Shown here piece by piece: positions 52,181-60,588 of a DNA stretch of 64,000 bases (position 1 is its first letter; the number at the start of each line of letters is the position of its first letter). Below the pieces are notes generated by a model that made no database searches, had not been told where the DNA came from, and was given only the letters and a program-made list of their open reading frames with translations. This stretch comes from Avichristensenella sp031550535 (GTDB lineage: Bacteria; Bacillota; Clostridia; Christensenellales; Aristaeellaceae). Location: positions 4,902 to 68,901 of the forward strand of contig JAVBOM010000032.1 in the NCBI GenBank assembly GCA_031550535.1. Reading direction: 5' to 3'. The translations under genes were made by a program, and so were the position numbers.

Positions 52181-53557
52181 TTGGATACGACCAGGGACAT
52201 GACGCGGGGCAAGCCGCTTTCGCTCATGGTTTCCTTCGCGTTGCCGATCATCGGCAGCTTTGTGCTGCAGCAGCTCTACACGCTGGTGGACGCCGCGGTC
52301 GTCGGGCGGCTGATCGGCGTCTCGGCGTTCGCGAGCGTGGGCGCGGCGGGGTTTTATAGCTGGATGGTGCTGGACATCATTCTGGGGCTGACACAGGGAT
52401 TTGGCGCGCTGTTCGCGCAGCGTTTCGGGGCGAAGGACGAGACGGGGCTGCGCAAGGCGGTGACGATGTCCGGGCTGCTGTCGCTGCTCGTGGGCGCGGT
52501 GCTGACGGTGCTGGGCATCGGCCTGGCGCGGACCGTGCTCATCGCCATGCGGACGCCACAGGAGCTGCTTCCGGACACGCTGACATACCTGTACTGGCTG
52601 CTGGGCGGCACTTTGATTTCCATCGCGTATAACCTCGTGGGCAGCCTCCTGCGCGCGCTGGGCGACAGCAAGACGCCGCTGTACGCGGTACTCGCGGCGA
52701 GCGTGATCAACATTGCGCTGGACGTGCTGCTGGTGCTCGCGGGGCTGGGCGTGGCGGGCGTGGCGATCGCGACGGTGTTCTCGCAGCTCTGCGCGACGGC
52801 GCTGTGCTTCCGGGCGCTGGGGCGCGTGCCCGTGCTGCGGCTGTCCGCTCAGGATTTCGCGCCGGACAAAAGGACCATCGGGGCGCTGCTGCGGATGGGC
52901 GGGCCGCTCGCGTTCCGCAACGCGGTGATTTGCGTGGGCGGCGCTTTGGTGCAGCGTGCCATCAATGGGTACGGCGTGCTCTTCATCGCCGGGACGAACG
53001 CCACGCGCCGGTACTACGGCCTGATGGAGGTGCTGGGCGCGGGCATCGAGGGCGCGGCGGCGACCTTTGTGGGGCAGAACTATGGCGCGGGCGACGTGCC
53101 GAGAATCCGGGAGGGCATGCGCGGCGCGCGGCGGCTGGCGGTGGTCGGCTCCGTGACAATCGCGGCGCTGGTCGCGCTGCTGGGCCGGCAGCTCATCGGC
53201 CTGCTGGTGGTGGGTACCCCGGAGGAAATCGCCGCCGTGGTGGACATCGGCTACCGGAACCTACTGGCCGCGGCCGCCTGCCTGCCATGGCTGTACATGC
53301 TGACCATGCACCGGGCGGCGCTGCAGGGCATGGGCCGCGCGTTTGTGCCGATGCTGTCGGGGTTTGTGGAGCTGGCGATGCGGATTGTGGCGGTGCTGGC
53401 GCTGCCGCCGTTCATCGGCGTGTGGGGCGTGTACCTCGCGGACGGGATTGGGTGGATTGCCGCGGCGGTGCTGCTGGTGGGGACGTACGCGGCGGTGATC
53501 GGGAAGGAAAGCGGGGCGCGCGGCGCGGAGCCGGACATGAAAGGAGGCGCTGTGTGA
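52181..53557 (+). CDS. MATE family efflux transporter
   Basis: A product of 458 residues with 12 predicted membrane helices in two MatE halves. MTRGKPLSLMVSFALPIIGSFVLQQLYTLVDAAVVGRLIG is the typical start, followed by FGALFAQRFGAKDETGLRKAV and GIEGAAATFVGQNYGAGD in the second half. It exports drugs or metabolites with Na+ or H+. The TTG at 52181 follows AGAGGGGG; an ATG at 52199 is the alternative. It is 30 bp after proS and overlaps the next gene by one base. Confidence 0.92.
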   Translation: MDTTRDMTRGKPLSLMVSFALPIIGSFVLQQLYTLVDAAVVGRLIGVSAFASVGAAGFYSWMVLDIILGLTQGFGALFAQRFGAKDETGLRKAVTMSGLLSLLVGAVLTVLGIGLARTVLIAMRTPQELLPDTLTYLYWLLGGTLISIAYNLVGSLLRALGDSKTPLYAVLAASVINIALDVLLVLAGLGVAGVAIATVFSQLCATALCFRALGRVPVLRLSAQDFAPDKRTIGALLRMGGPLAFRNAVICVGGALVQRAINGYGVLFIAGTNATRRYYGLMEVLGAGIEGAAATFVGQNYGAGDVPRIREGMRGARRLAVVGSVTIAALVALLGRQLIGLLVVGTPEEIAAVVDIGYRNLLAAAACLPWLYMLTMHRAALQGMGRAFVPMLSGFVELAMRIVAVLALPPFIGVWGVYLADGIGWIAAAVLLVGTYAAVIGKESGARGAEPDMKGGAV

Positions 53558-53970
53558 TGAGCACGGAAAACGCCCAAGCGGCACGGATGAAGGCGATTGG
53601 CATCGCGATCGACTGTGCGGACGAAAACGCCCTGGCGGACTTTTACGCGCGCATGCTGCGCTGGAGCAAAACCTTCTCGGGCAACGGGTACGCGGTGGTC
53701 AGTTCCCCGGACGAGTCCTTTTTGCTGGTGTTTCAGGCGGTGGAGGACTACCAGCCGCCCGTGTGGCCATGGGAGAAGGACAAACAGGCGCAGATGATGC
53801 ACTTTGATTTCCATGTCGAAAATCTCGCCGAATCGGTGGAGCACGCCAAGGCGTGCGGGGCGTCCGTGTGCGGCGTGCAGTTTTTCGAGACGTCCGTGAC
53901 GATGCAGGACCCGGCCGGGCATCCGTTCTGCCTCAGCACGGTATGGGAAGAAGGGCTGTTCGCGAAATAG
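53557..53970 (+). CDS. VOC (glyoxalase/bleomycin resistance-like) family protein
   Basis: A product of 137 residues. It has the VOC beta-alpha-beta-beta-beta repeat: AIGIAIDCADENALADFYARMLRW, then MMHFDFHVENLAESVEHAKACGASVC and DPAGHPFCLSTVW. This resembles the small glyoxalase-like VOC-domain proteins common in Firmicutes. The substrate is unknown. The ATG overlaps the MATE stop (TGATG), with AAAGGAGG upstream, so it is coupled to the transporter. Confidence 0.88.
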   Translation: MSTENAQAARMKAIGIAIDCADENALADFYARMLRWSKTFSGNGYAVVSSPDESFLLVFQAVEDYQPPVWPWEKDKQAQMMHFDFHVENLAESVEHAKACGASVCGVQFFETSVTMQDPAGHPFCLSTVWEEGLFAK

Positions 53971-53985
53971 GAAGCCGTAAGACAG

Positions 53986-54016
53986 AAGCGCCCGCCACAA
54001 ACGGTGGCAGGCGCTT
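53986..54016. terminator. Bidirectional terminator
   Basis: AAGCGCC, GCCAC and GTGGC, GGCGCTT pair with one bulge on each side, followed by TTTTTGGGTTTT on the plus strand. Confidence 0.8.
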
Positions 54017-54024
54017 TTTGGGTT

Positions 54025-54255
54025 TTACAGTATATTCGACGACGTGCACTCCACCTTGATGCCATTGTCCTTCAGCCGCGTCAATTTCGCCTTGTTGCCC
54101 GCGCCGTCGTCCAGGGTCATCTTTTCGATCTCGTGGTGTGCCATGAAGTTGACGACCTCGCCCTCCACAAAGCCGACCCAGCCCCTCCGGCTCGTCTTTT
54201 GCTTGTCCTTGCCCTCCATCACCTCGTCGATGGTCGGCCTTTTGTCTTCGCTCAT
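54025..54255 (-). CDS. Small hypothetical protein
   Basis: A product of 76 residues, highly charged and soluble: a Lys/Asp/Glu-rich N-terminus (MSEDKRPTIDEVMEGKDKQK), then a small beta-type domain (GWVGFVEGEVVNFMAHHEIEKMTLDDGAGNKAKLTRLKDNGIKVECTS). I recognise no family. The start at 54255 has AAGGAGG 6 nt upstream. Codon use and the ribosome site support a real gene. Convergent with the VOC gene and divergent from rubrerythrin. Confidence 0.65.
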   Translation of the reverse strand: MSEDKRPTIDEVMEGKDKQKTSRRGWVGFVEGEVVNFMAHHEIEKMTLDDGAGNKAKLTRLKDNGIKVECTSSNIL

Positions 54256-54403
54256 GTGGGACCTCCTTGCCAAAATATCTCAGCCTATGATAATACAAAC
54301 GGGCAAATACCGCAAGGGTCTACTTGTGGCACGGATCACACGCGGGCGCAACGCCTCCATAGAATATAAGTGGGGCCCCGTATGCGATTTAGGAGGTGCG
54401 AAA

Positions 54404-55000
54404 ATGAGCAACTTATCAGCCTTGCCCGGAACCCAGACGGCGATCAACCTGGCGAAAGCGTTCGTCGGCGAGTCACAGGCGCGCAACCGCTATCAGTTCT
54501 ACGCGGAGGTAGCCAAGGAAGCCGGGCTGGAGAGCCTGGAAGAAGTGTTCCTGCTCACCGCGAGCGACGAAAGAGGCCATGGCGAGATGTTCTTTGAATT
54601 CCTGACGCATGGGCTCGGGGATGCGCTGCTGGAACCCCAAGTGCTGGTGCCTGTTTTCATGGGCACCACGCCGGAGAATATGCTGGCGGCGGCAAAGGCG
54701 GAGAACCACGAATGGACGGACCTGTATCCGGCGTTCGGAAGAGTCGCCGAACAGGAAGGATTTCCGGTCATCGCGACATCCTTCTTTTCGATCGCGAGCG
54801 TTGAAAAGCGGCATGACATCCGCTTCCGGAGCCTGTTGACCCGGTACGAAACCGACATGCTCTACCGCGCCTGCGAGCCGGTTAGCTGGCAGTGCAAAAA
54901 CTGCGGTTTCGTGCATTACGGCATTGAGGCGCCCGGCGAGTGTCCCGCGTGCCATCACCGGCAGCAGTATTTCCGGATCATTGATCCCTGCGTTCTGTAA
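54404..55000 (+). CDS. Rubrerythrin
   Basis: A non-heme di-iron peroxidase with a rubredoxin-like tail that protects anaerobes against peroxide. The 198-residue product has ferritin-like helices (ESQARNRYQFYAEVAKEAGLE, SDERGHGEMFFEFL, ...ASVEKRHDIRF) supplying Glu/His iron ligands, and a C-terminal iron site with two Cys pairs (CKNCGFVHYG...CPACHH). The start at 54404 follows TAGGAGGTG. An open frame from 54044 overlaps the opposite-strand gene and is rejected. Confidence 0.95.
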   Translation: MSNLSALPGTQTAINLAKAFVGESQARNRYQFYAEVAKEAGLESLEEVFLLTASDERGHGEMFFEFLTHGLGDALLEPQVLVPVFMGTTPENMLAAAKAENHEWTDLYPAFGRVAEQEGFPVIATSFFSIASVEKRHDIRFRSLLTRYETDMLYRACEPVSWQCKNCGFVHYGIEAPGECPACHHRQQYFRIIDPCVL

Positions 55001-55047
55001 TACGACCTGTGGGCGGTTGCGGCATAAGCCCGCCGCACAAGCCCGCA

Positions 55048-55067
55048 CCCCAGCCGTTTGGCTGGGG
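55048..55067 (+). terminator. Hairpin after rubrerythrin
   Basis: CCCCAGCC and GGCTGGGG form an 8-bp stem around GTTT, without a T-run. Confidence 0.4.
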
Positions 55068-55121
55068 GTACATGGCAAGCGGCCCCTTCCCGCGCTTACC
55101 CGTGACCCCTCCGCGCCATTG

Positions 55122-55130
55122 TGCTATACT
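55122..55130 (+). promoter_or_regulatory. Extended -10 promoter of the CorA gene
   Basis: TGCTATACT, an extended -10 element with no clear -35. It lies within the first codons of the longer open frame, so translation must start later (55175). Confidence 0.55.
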
Positions 55131-55174
55131 ATGACCATGCTGCGGGCAAATTCTACGACAAGCGAGGCGAACGC

Positions 55175-56083
55175 ATGCGCATCTACGCAAACGGACAACG
55201 ATTGGAACGAAACGGCGCGCTCCCGGCGGAAACCGTCCCCGCCGTCATCCTGATCCGCACGGAGGACCTTCGGGCGGACGCCGCGGCGCTCGGCATGGAG
55301 CGCATGCTGCTGCCCCCGCTGGACGAGAGCGCGGCCAACCGCTTTGAGAGCCACCAGGGGTACGAGTGCATCCTGCTCAACATCCCGGACGAGACGGACG
55401 CCGTGGCCGCGCCGCCCATCAACATCGATATCTACGGCATGCCCGGACGGCTGATCTTCGTACATGATCCGTCGCCCGCCATCGACGGCCTCACCGCGCG
55501 GCTGGACGCGGTGAACATGCTGCCGTTCGACCATGTGCTCCTTACTTTTTTCAACCTGCTGACCGAGAACGACGCCGATTATCTGGAGGGGATCGAGGCC
55601 GGCATCGCCGCGCTGGAGGACGCTGTCGCCGCGGGCACGGCGGCCAATTTCACCGCCGAGATCAGCGCGCTGCGCAAAAGGCTCCTGAAGCAGAAGCGAT
55701 ACTTTGAATCGCTGATAGACGCGCTGGAAGAGATGGAGAAGAACGAAAACCATTTCCTGACGGCGGAGCAGCTCCGGCATTTCCACCTCATCACCAAGCG
55801 CGCGGACCGGCAGTTCCACGCCGTGCTGAACCTGCGCGACTATGTGACGCAGGTGCGCGAGGCGTATCAGGCGCAGATTGACATCAGCCTGAACAAGACG
55901 ATGAAGCTGTTCACGGTCATCACCGCCATTTTTCTGCCGCTGACGCTGATTGTCGGGTGGTACGGCATGAACCTGCGGATGCCGGAGTTCGATTGGCCGC
56001 ACGCGTATCCGGCGGTCATCGCGGTGTCCTTGTGCATCGTCGCGGGGCTCGTCGCATATTTCCGCAGGCACAGGTGGTTCTAG
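55175..56083 (+). CDS. CorA-family magnesium/divalent metal transporter
   Basis: A product of 302 residues: a cytoplasmic alpha/beta and helical-stalk domain (about 1-235, with MDSLIDALEEMEKNENHFL-like coiled coil near 195-215), then two C-terminal membrane helices. The signature YGMN (in LTLIVGWYGMNLRMPEF) ends the first helix, and the tail is the basic FRRHRWF. It forms pentameric Mg2+ channels. The ATG at 55175 has GAGG 7 nt upstream; the GTG at 55121 precedes the -10 box and is rejected. Confidence 0.92.
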   Translation: MRIYANGQRLERNGALPAETVPAVILIRTEDLRADAAALGMERMLLPPLDESAANRFESHQGYECILLNIPDETDAVAAPPINIDIYGMPGRLIFVHDPSPAIDGLTARLDAVNMLPFDHVLLTFFNLLTENDADYLEGIEAGIAALEDAVAAGTAANFTAEISALRKRLLKQKRYFESLIDALEEMEKNENHFLTAEQLRHFHLITKRADRQFHAVLNLRDYVTQVREAYQAQIDISLNKTMKLFTVITAIFLPLTLIVGWYGMNLRMPEFDWPHAYPAVIAVSLCIVAGLVAYFRRHRWF

Positions 56084-56108
56084 TCGGCACGCGCCTTGGT
56101 GCCTTGGG

Positions 56109-56342
56109 TTACTGCGAGAGCAAGTAGAGAATGTACTGGTTCAGGCTGACGCCCTCCACCTTCGCGCGCTCGATAAGGCGCTTGTGGAGCGACTTGGGCA
56201 CGCGCACCAGGATGCGGCCGCTGTACTCTGGCTGCGCCATGGGGACGAGCGCGACTTCCTCGCCCGGGTCGCCGGGGGCGGGCAGCCGCATCATCGCCCG
56301 CGCTTCCTCCGGCTGCGGCGCGTTCACGTCGGTTTTTTTCAT
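56109..56342 (-). CDS. Ribbon-helix-helix (HicB/Arc-type) DNA-binding protein
   Basis: A product of 77 residues. The C-terminal RHH domain (SGRILVRVPKSLHKRLIERAKVEGVSLNQYILYLLSQ) matches the Arc-like tail of HicB-family antitoxins; the N-terminus is Pro/Glu-rich. No HicA-like toxin lies next to it, so it is either an orphan antitoxin or a stand-alone repressor. AAAGGGG precedes the ATG at 56342. A 28-bp palindrome overlaps its promoter. Confidence 0.8.
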   Translation of the reverse strand: MKKTDVNAPQPEEARAMMRLPAPGDPGEEVALVPMAQPEYSGRILVRVPKSLHKRLIERAKVEGVSLNQYILYLLSQ

Positions 56343-56364
56343 GGGATTCAACCCCTTTCTTGCA

Positions 56365-56396
56365 CATATGATATCAAATATAATATCACATGTCAA
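56365..56396 (-). promoter_or_regulatory. Promoter and overlapping operator of the RHH gene
   Basis: On the minus strand TTGACA (56391-56396) and TATCAT (56368-56373), 17-bp spacer. The palindrome CATATGATAT (56365-56374) and ATATCACATG (56383-56392) spans both boxes, an arrangement expected for autorepression by an RHH protein. Confidence 0.7.
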
Positions 56397-56413
56397 GCAG
56401 GGGAGTGCGCCGG

Positions 56414-57004
56414 TTACGCCTTTTGATCGAAAAAGCCGATGCCGCTGAGCATAATCCGTTCGGCCATCTGCGCGATTTCCATCGCGGAGGCGGCCATGCC
56501 CTCCTGCACCCACAACCGGAGCAGCCCGATGCAGCCGGAGCTGACGAACGCGTAAAAGTATTCGATCTCGCGCGGCTTGGCGTCGGTAAAATAGCGAGAG
56601 TACGCGTTCAGGCACGTCTCCTTGCCGATGGACAGCAGCTTGCCGAGGAAATCTTTGTCGCCGTAGTCGCCCAGCATGACCACGCAGATGTCGGAATTGT
56701 CCTTGATGCACTGGAAAATGCGCGCGCAGATGTCCACGACTGAGCCGCGCGCGTCGCGCGCCTGCCCGTCCGGCTGATCCAGCGCCTGGCGGAAGTCGTC
56801 CATCATGCCGCGCTCGATTTGCTCCAACAGCGCGTACACGTCCTGGTAGTGCGCGTAGAACGTGCCCCGGTTGATGCCCGCCAGCTTGCACAGCTCCTGC
56901 ACGGTGATGCCCTGGATGGGCTTCTTTTGCAGCAGCTCGGTGAACGCCCTGCGGATCATCATTTTGGTCACGCGCACGCGATGGTCGCCGGATGAACTTT
57001 TCAT
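56414..57004 (-). CDS. TetR/AcrR family transcriptional regulator
   Basis: A product of 196 residues. The HTH region is VTKMMIRRAFTELLQKKPIQGITVQELCKLAGINRGTFYAHYQDVYALLEQ, the DhaS/TetR-like class common in Firmicutes. The C-terminal ligand domain is about 120 residues. The ATG at 57004 has GGAGGTG 4-5 nt upstream. Divergent from a sugar-nucleotide-type epimerase gene, which it may control. Confidence 0.9.
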   Translation of the reverse strand: MKSSSGDHRVRVTKMMIRRAFTELLQKKPIQGITVQELCKLAGINRGTFYAHYQDVYALLEQIERGMMDDFRQALDQPDGQARDARGSVVDICARIFQCIKDNSDICVVMLGDYGDKDFLGKLLSIGKETCLNAYSRYFTDAKPREIEYFYAFVSSGCIGLLRLWVQEGMAASAMEIAQMAERIMLSGIGFFDQKA

Positions 57005-57075
57005 GAACACCTCCGATTGTCCAACAAAAACTGTTCGATTCGTCTAAAAACGGACAGATCACGCAAATCTGCCGG

Positions 57076-57104
57076 TTGTGCTTTTGCTTTGCTTTCATCA
57101 TACT
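57076..57104 (+). promoter_or_regulatory. Candidate SigA promoter of the epimerase gene
   Basis: TTGTGC (57076-57081) and CATACT (57099-57104), 17-bp spacer, about 60 bp before the start. Confidence 0.45.
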
Positions 57105-57162
57105 ACAGTTGGGTAACTTCATCAACACAGTGTTCAAAATCTTTCAGGAGCGTTGAAGTGCA

Positions 57163-58185
57163 ATGAAGCGGGAGTATATTCTGACCGGCGCGAGCGGCCA
57201 TCTGGGTGGGGCTATCCTGCGGGAGCTCACGCGGCGGGGCGAGACGGTCCGCGCGCTGATTCTGCCGGATGACGAGGCGATGCCGTACGCGACCGTCACG
57301 TATGTGCGCGGGGATATGCGGGATGTGGCGTCGCTGCTGCCGCTGTTTGAGGGCGAGGACGCGGAGGAGAAGGTCGTACTGCACGCGGCGGGCATCGTCA
57401 GCATCGCGGACAAGGTAAATGACGCGCTGTGGGATGTCAACGTGAACGGCACGCAGAACATCCTGGATCTGTGCGCGCGCTATGCCGTCAGAAAGCTCGT
57501 GTATGTCAGCTCTGTGCACGCCCTGCCCGAGGGCAACCGGTGGCAAGTGCTGGCGGAGACGGACGCCTTTTCGCCCGACAAGGTCGTGGGCGGGTACGCC
57601 AAGACCAAGGCGGAGGCCACGCGGCGCACCCTGGAAGCCGCTAAAGCGGGCCTTAACGTGACGGTCGTGCATCCGTCCGGGATCATCGGGCCGTTCGATG
57701 TGGGTGGCAACCACCTGGTGCAGTTCATCGCGGATATGATCCGGGGCACGCTGCCGGCGGGCGTGCGCGGCGGGTACGACTTTGTGGACGTGCGGGATGT
57801 GGCGCAGGGATGCCTTGCCGCCGTGGACGCGGGCAGGCCGGGGGAGTGCTATATCCTGTCCAACCGGCACTACACGGTGAAGGAGCTGCTCGGCATGATC
57901 CGCACGCTGAACGGCGGCAGACGGCGGCCCATTCTGCCGATGTGGATGGCCAAGGCGGCCGCGCCGCTGCTGACCTTCTGGGCCAAGTGCCGCCACGAGC
58001 GGCCGCTGTACACGCGCTACTCGCTATATACGCTGACCAGCAACGACCGTTTTTCCCACGACAAGGCGACGCGGGAGCTCGGCTACGCGCCGCGCGACCT
58101 GTATAGTACGCTGCGGGACACGATCGAATGGATGAACCGGGAGAAACCGCCGAAGGGCGCGGTGGCGCGTCCGACGATGGGGTGA
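57163..58185 (+). CDS. NAD-dependent epimerase/dehydratase (extended SDR family)
   Basis: A product of 340 residues. Nucleotide motif TGASGHLGGAIL near residue 8; HAAGIVSIADK; active-site YVSSVHAL (Ser) and YAKTK (YxxxK, about residues 146-150); substrate region HPSGIIGPFD. It is closest in style to dihydroflavonol-reductase or nucleoside-diphosphate-sugar epimerase-like enzymes; the substrate is not determinable. AGGAG lies 12 nt before the ATG. Monocistronic, ending in a strong terminator. Confidence 0.88.
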   Translation: MKREYILTGASGHLGGAILRELTRRGETVRALILPDDEAMPYATVTYVRGDMRDVASLLPLFEGEDAEEKVVLHAAGIVSIADKVNDALWDVNVNGTQNILDLCARYAVRKLVYVSSVHALPEGNRWQVLAETDAFSPDKVVGGYAKTKAEATRRTLEAAKAGLNVTVVHPSGIIGPFDVGGNHLVQFIADMIRGTLPAGVRGGYDFVDVRDVAQGCLAAVDAGRPGECYILSNRHYTVKELLGMIRTLNGGRRRPILPMWMAKAAAPLLTFWAKCRHERPLYTRYSLYTLTSNDRFSHDKATRELGYAPRDLYSTLRDTIEWMNREKPPKGAVARPTMG

Positions 58186-58198
58186 AAAGGCTTGATAG

Positions 58199-58237
58199 AT
58201 ATGAAAAAACGCCGCTGTCTGCGGCGTTTTTTCATAT
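58199..58237. terminator. Bidirectional terminator
   Basis: ATATGAAAAAACGCCGC and GCGGCGTTTTTTCATAT, a perfect 17-bp stem with loop TGTCT, serving both the epimerase and the minus-strand azlD gene. Confidence 0.92.
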
Positions 58238-58255
58238 AGGCAAAACGGTTTGCGG

Positions 58256-58588
58256 TCAAAACACCGCCTGCACCAGCACCATATACACCAGCGTGCCGCC
58301 GCCGATGCTGAGCAGCATGTTCCGCTTCCACACGTGCAGCACGGCCGTCACGGCGATGCCCAGCGCCTCCGGGATGCCGAACGGGGAGACGGCGAGCGAG
58401 ACACCCTTGAGGCAGTAGACGATCAGCATGCCCATCACCGCGTAGGGGAGCACCTGGCTGAGGTATTGGATGTATTTCGGCGTGGGCTTCCCCGGGGGAA
58501 AGACCAGGAAGGGAGCAAAGCGCGTCGCCATCGTGCCCAGTACCACCATGGCGATGGTAATTGCCGTCTGCCAGCCTGTCAGCGTCAT
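58256..58588 (-). CDS. azlD: Branched-chain amino-acid exporter small subunit (AzlD family)
   Basis: A product of 110 residues with three to four membrane helices (AITIAMVVLGTMATRFAPFLVF; YLSQVLPYAVMGMLIVYCL; GIAVTAVLHVWKRNMLLSIGGGTLVYMVLV). It is the small partner of AzlC. The ATG overlaps the azlC stop (ATGA), with GGGGGG upstream. Exports branched-chain amino acids or their analogues. Confidence 0.9.
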   Translation of the reverse strand: MTLTGWQTAITIAMVVLGTMATRFAPFLVFPPGKPTPKYIQYLSQVLPYAVMGMLIVYCLKGVSLAVSPFGIPEALGIAVTAVLHVWKRNMLLSIGGGTLVYMVLVQAVF

Positions 58589-59292
58589 GCGTTCACCCCC
58601 CTCGCCAGCGGCTTCCGGAACGCGCTGAGCGCCAGCAGGATCACCGCCATGGCGGGCAGCAGGAAGCTCCCCGGGCCGAAGATCAGCAGGCATGCGGCGG
58701 AGCCGAAAAGGCCGATGAGCGCGGGCGCGTGTGACTTCTGCCCGCGCCACTGCTCGATGAAGATCACGACGAACAGCGCGGTCATCACGAAGTCAATGCC
58801 CGTGGTATCAAAGGGAATCACCCCGCCCAGGACGCCGCCGAGCGTCGCGCCGGTGACCCAGTATATCTGGTTCAGCATCGTGACCGACAGCATGAACCGG
58901 CCCCTGTCCACGTCCGCCGGCGGCTCGGCGCTGCAGAGGATGGAGAACGTCTCGTCCGTCAGGCCGAAGATCAAGTAGAACCGCTTCGCGCCCAGGCCCT
59001 TGTATTTTTCCAGCATCGATACGCCGTAGAACAGATGCCGCGCGTTCACCATCAGCGTGAGCAGCAGCGCGTACAGCGGGTTGAACGCGGAGGTGAGCAG
59101 CGTCATCGTCACAAACTCCATCGACCCCGCGAACACGCACAGGCTGGTCACCGTGGGCAGCCAGACGGGAAGGCCGCGGCTGCGCGCCGTGACGCCGTAG
59201 GCAAAGCCGAGGAAGAGAAACCCGGCCAGGATGGGCAGGGTGTGGGGGAACGCGGCCCGGAGGGCTTTGGCTTTCGTTTGCATGCGGGGCAT
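58585..59292 (-). CDS. azlC: Branched-chain amino-acid exporter large subunit (AzlC family)
   Basis: A product of 235 residues with six or more helices. It has the family segments HTLPILAGFLFLGFAYGVTARSRGLPVWLPTVTSLCVFAGSMEFVTMTLL, NARHLFYGVSMLEKYKGLGAKRFYLIFGLTDETFSI and the C-terminal SFLLPAMAVILLAL. It works with the overlapping azlD. AAAGGA is 5 nt before the ATG. A probable promoter is on the minus strand at 59340-59369 (TTGCCT and TATGAT, 18-bp spacer). Confidence 0.92.
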   Translation of the reverse strand: MPRMQTKAKALRAAFPHTLPILAGFLFLGFAYGVTARSRGLPVWLPTVTSLCVFAGSMEFVTMTLLTSAFNPLYALLLTLMVNARHLFYGVSMLEKYKGLGAKRFYLIFGLTDETFSILCSAEPPADVDRGRFMLSVTMLNQIYWVTGATLGGVLGGVIPFDTTGIDFVMTALFVVIFIEQWRGQKSHAPALIGLFGSAACLLIFGPGSFLLPAMAVILLALSAFRKPLARGVNA

Positions 59293-59376
59293 CGAGTCCT
59301 TTCGCGGTATAGGATGTGTACTTTAGCCAATTTCCCCCTATCATACCAAAAAACGCGCGCAAAAGGCAACCATGGG

Positions 59377-59405
59377 TTGACAGGATTTCGCGCGGATGGT
59401 AAAAT
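59377..59405 (+). promoter_or_regulatory. SigA-type promoter of the DUF6530 gene
   Basis: TTGACA (59377-59382) and TAAAAT (59400-59405), 17-bp spacer. It lies back to back with the azlC promoter. Confidence 0.7.
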
Positions 59406-59451
59406 GGGCACTGGTTTATCTGTTTAGTAATTTACTGAAGGAGTTGTCGAT

Positions 59452-59949
59452 ATGGAAATTCCCACCACATTGAAGCACAAGCCCGTCTTTACCGCGCCGG
59501 ACTATGAAAAGATCGACTGCGCGGACGGATACGATCCGGCCCAGGGGCTGTCGCTCGGGCTGGCCCAGTGGAACGACCGGGGCCGGGTGGACATCTCGGC
59601 CAAGATCTGGCGGCACACGGGGGAGAAGTGGTCCCGCCAGAGCGAGGAGATGCCGCTGCACCGCGTGATCGACCTGGCGCTGCTCGTGCTGAAGGCCAAG
59701 CAATACCTGACGGAGGCGTACCACAAGCCGTACGATCCGGAGAATCCGGTGATCGAACGCATCGGCCTGCAGGGCGACGCGATGACCGTGCGCGTGTGCA
59801 CGGACAACGCGCGCATCGACGAGGACATGGCGCTGTTCGACACCGCGATGCGCCGGCAGGACGAGCGCCTCAGCGAGCGGCTGCACATCCTGGCGCAGAC
59901 GCTGAACGAGATGGGGTACGGGCGGGGAGTGCCCGGCGGGCAGGAGTGA
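59452..59949 (+). CDS. DUF6530 family protein
   Basis: A product of 165 residues. MEIPTTLKHKPVFTAPDYEKID, LSLGLAQWNDRGRVDISAKIWRHTGEKWSRQSEEMPLHRVIDLALLVLKA and NPVIERIGLQGDAMTVRVCTDN match the highly conserved DUF6530 family of Firmicutes. Soluble; function unknown. AAGGAG is 9 nt before the ATG. It is followed 40 bp later by an FUSC-like gene. Confidence 0.88.
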   Translation: MEIPTTLKHKPVFTAPDYEKIDCADGYDPAQGLSLGLAQWNDRGRVDISAKIWRHTGEKWSRQSEEMPLHRVIDLALLVLKAKQYLTEAYHKPYDPENPVIERIGLQGDAMTVRVCTDNARIDEDMALFDTAMRRQDERLSERLHILAQTLNEMGYGRGVPGGQE

Positions 59950-59989
59950 GCGCGCGGGCATACGGCTGAAGCGGGGCGGTGAATGGCCA

Positions 59990-60502
59990 ATGAGAAAGAA
60001 TCCGTTCAAAATCGGGGCGCGCATATGGAAAACAGTCATCGCTGTGTTCCTTTGCTTTGGGATCTATTCGCTGATCGGCTCCGGCGGGCCGTTCTACGCG
60101 GCGATCGCTGCGGTATTGTGCCTCCAGCGGAACAACAAGGATAGCTTTCAAACGGCGAAGGACCGGGAAATCGCCACGCTGATTGGCGGCGTTTGTGGGA
60201 TGCTGTTCTTATTGTTTGAGAAGAATGTGTACGCTTTTCCGGGTGAGCTTCCCAGGTACGCCGTGATCGCCCTCCTGCTCGCGCCGATTATACAGATCTC
60301 CGTGCTGCTGCGGCAAGAAAAGGGAACATACCTGATGTGCGTGGTGTTCCTGAGCGTCGTGGTCACGCACGCCGGGGATGTCAGCCCCGTGGCTTTTTCC
60401 ATCAGCCGCATGGTCGATACGACGATCGGGATTGTGGTTGCGCTGCTGGTAAATCAGTTGCCGCTGGGGAGCAAGCGGGAGGAGCGCGAGGCGGAGGAGT
60501 GA
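59990..60502 (+). CDS. FUSC/aromatic acid exporter-like membrane protein
   Basis: A product of 170 residues with four to five hydrophobic segments. The N-terminus KIGARIWKTVIAVFLCFGIYSLIGSGGPFYAAIAAVLCLQ is typical of the ArAE/FUSC N-terminal membrane domain (YgaE/DUF939-like). The cytoplasmic C-terminal half found in longer exporters is absent; short versions are common in Firmicutes. No clear Shine-Dalgarno site except GGCGGTG. Probably co-transcribed with the DUF6530 gene. Confidence 0.8.
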   Translation: MRKNPFKIGARIWKTVIAVFLCFGIYSLIGSGGPFYAAIAAVLCLQRNNKDSFQTAKDREIATLIGGVCGMLFLLFEKNVYAFPGELPRYAVIALLLAPIIQISVLLRQEKGTYLMCVVFLSVVVTHAGDVSPVAFSISRMVDTTIGIVVALLVNQLPLGSKREEREAEE

Positions 60503-60588
60503 GCGGTACGGGAACTTCCGCTTGGAGTAAAACAAAGGCCGCCGCACTGGGTTTGTGCCAGCGCGACGGCCCACATGTCTCTTGAGGA

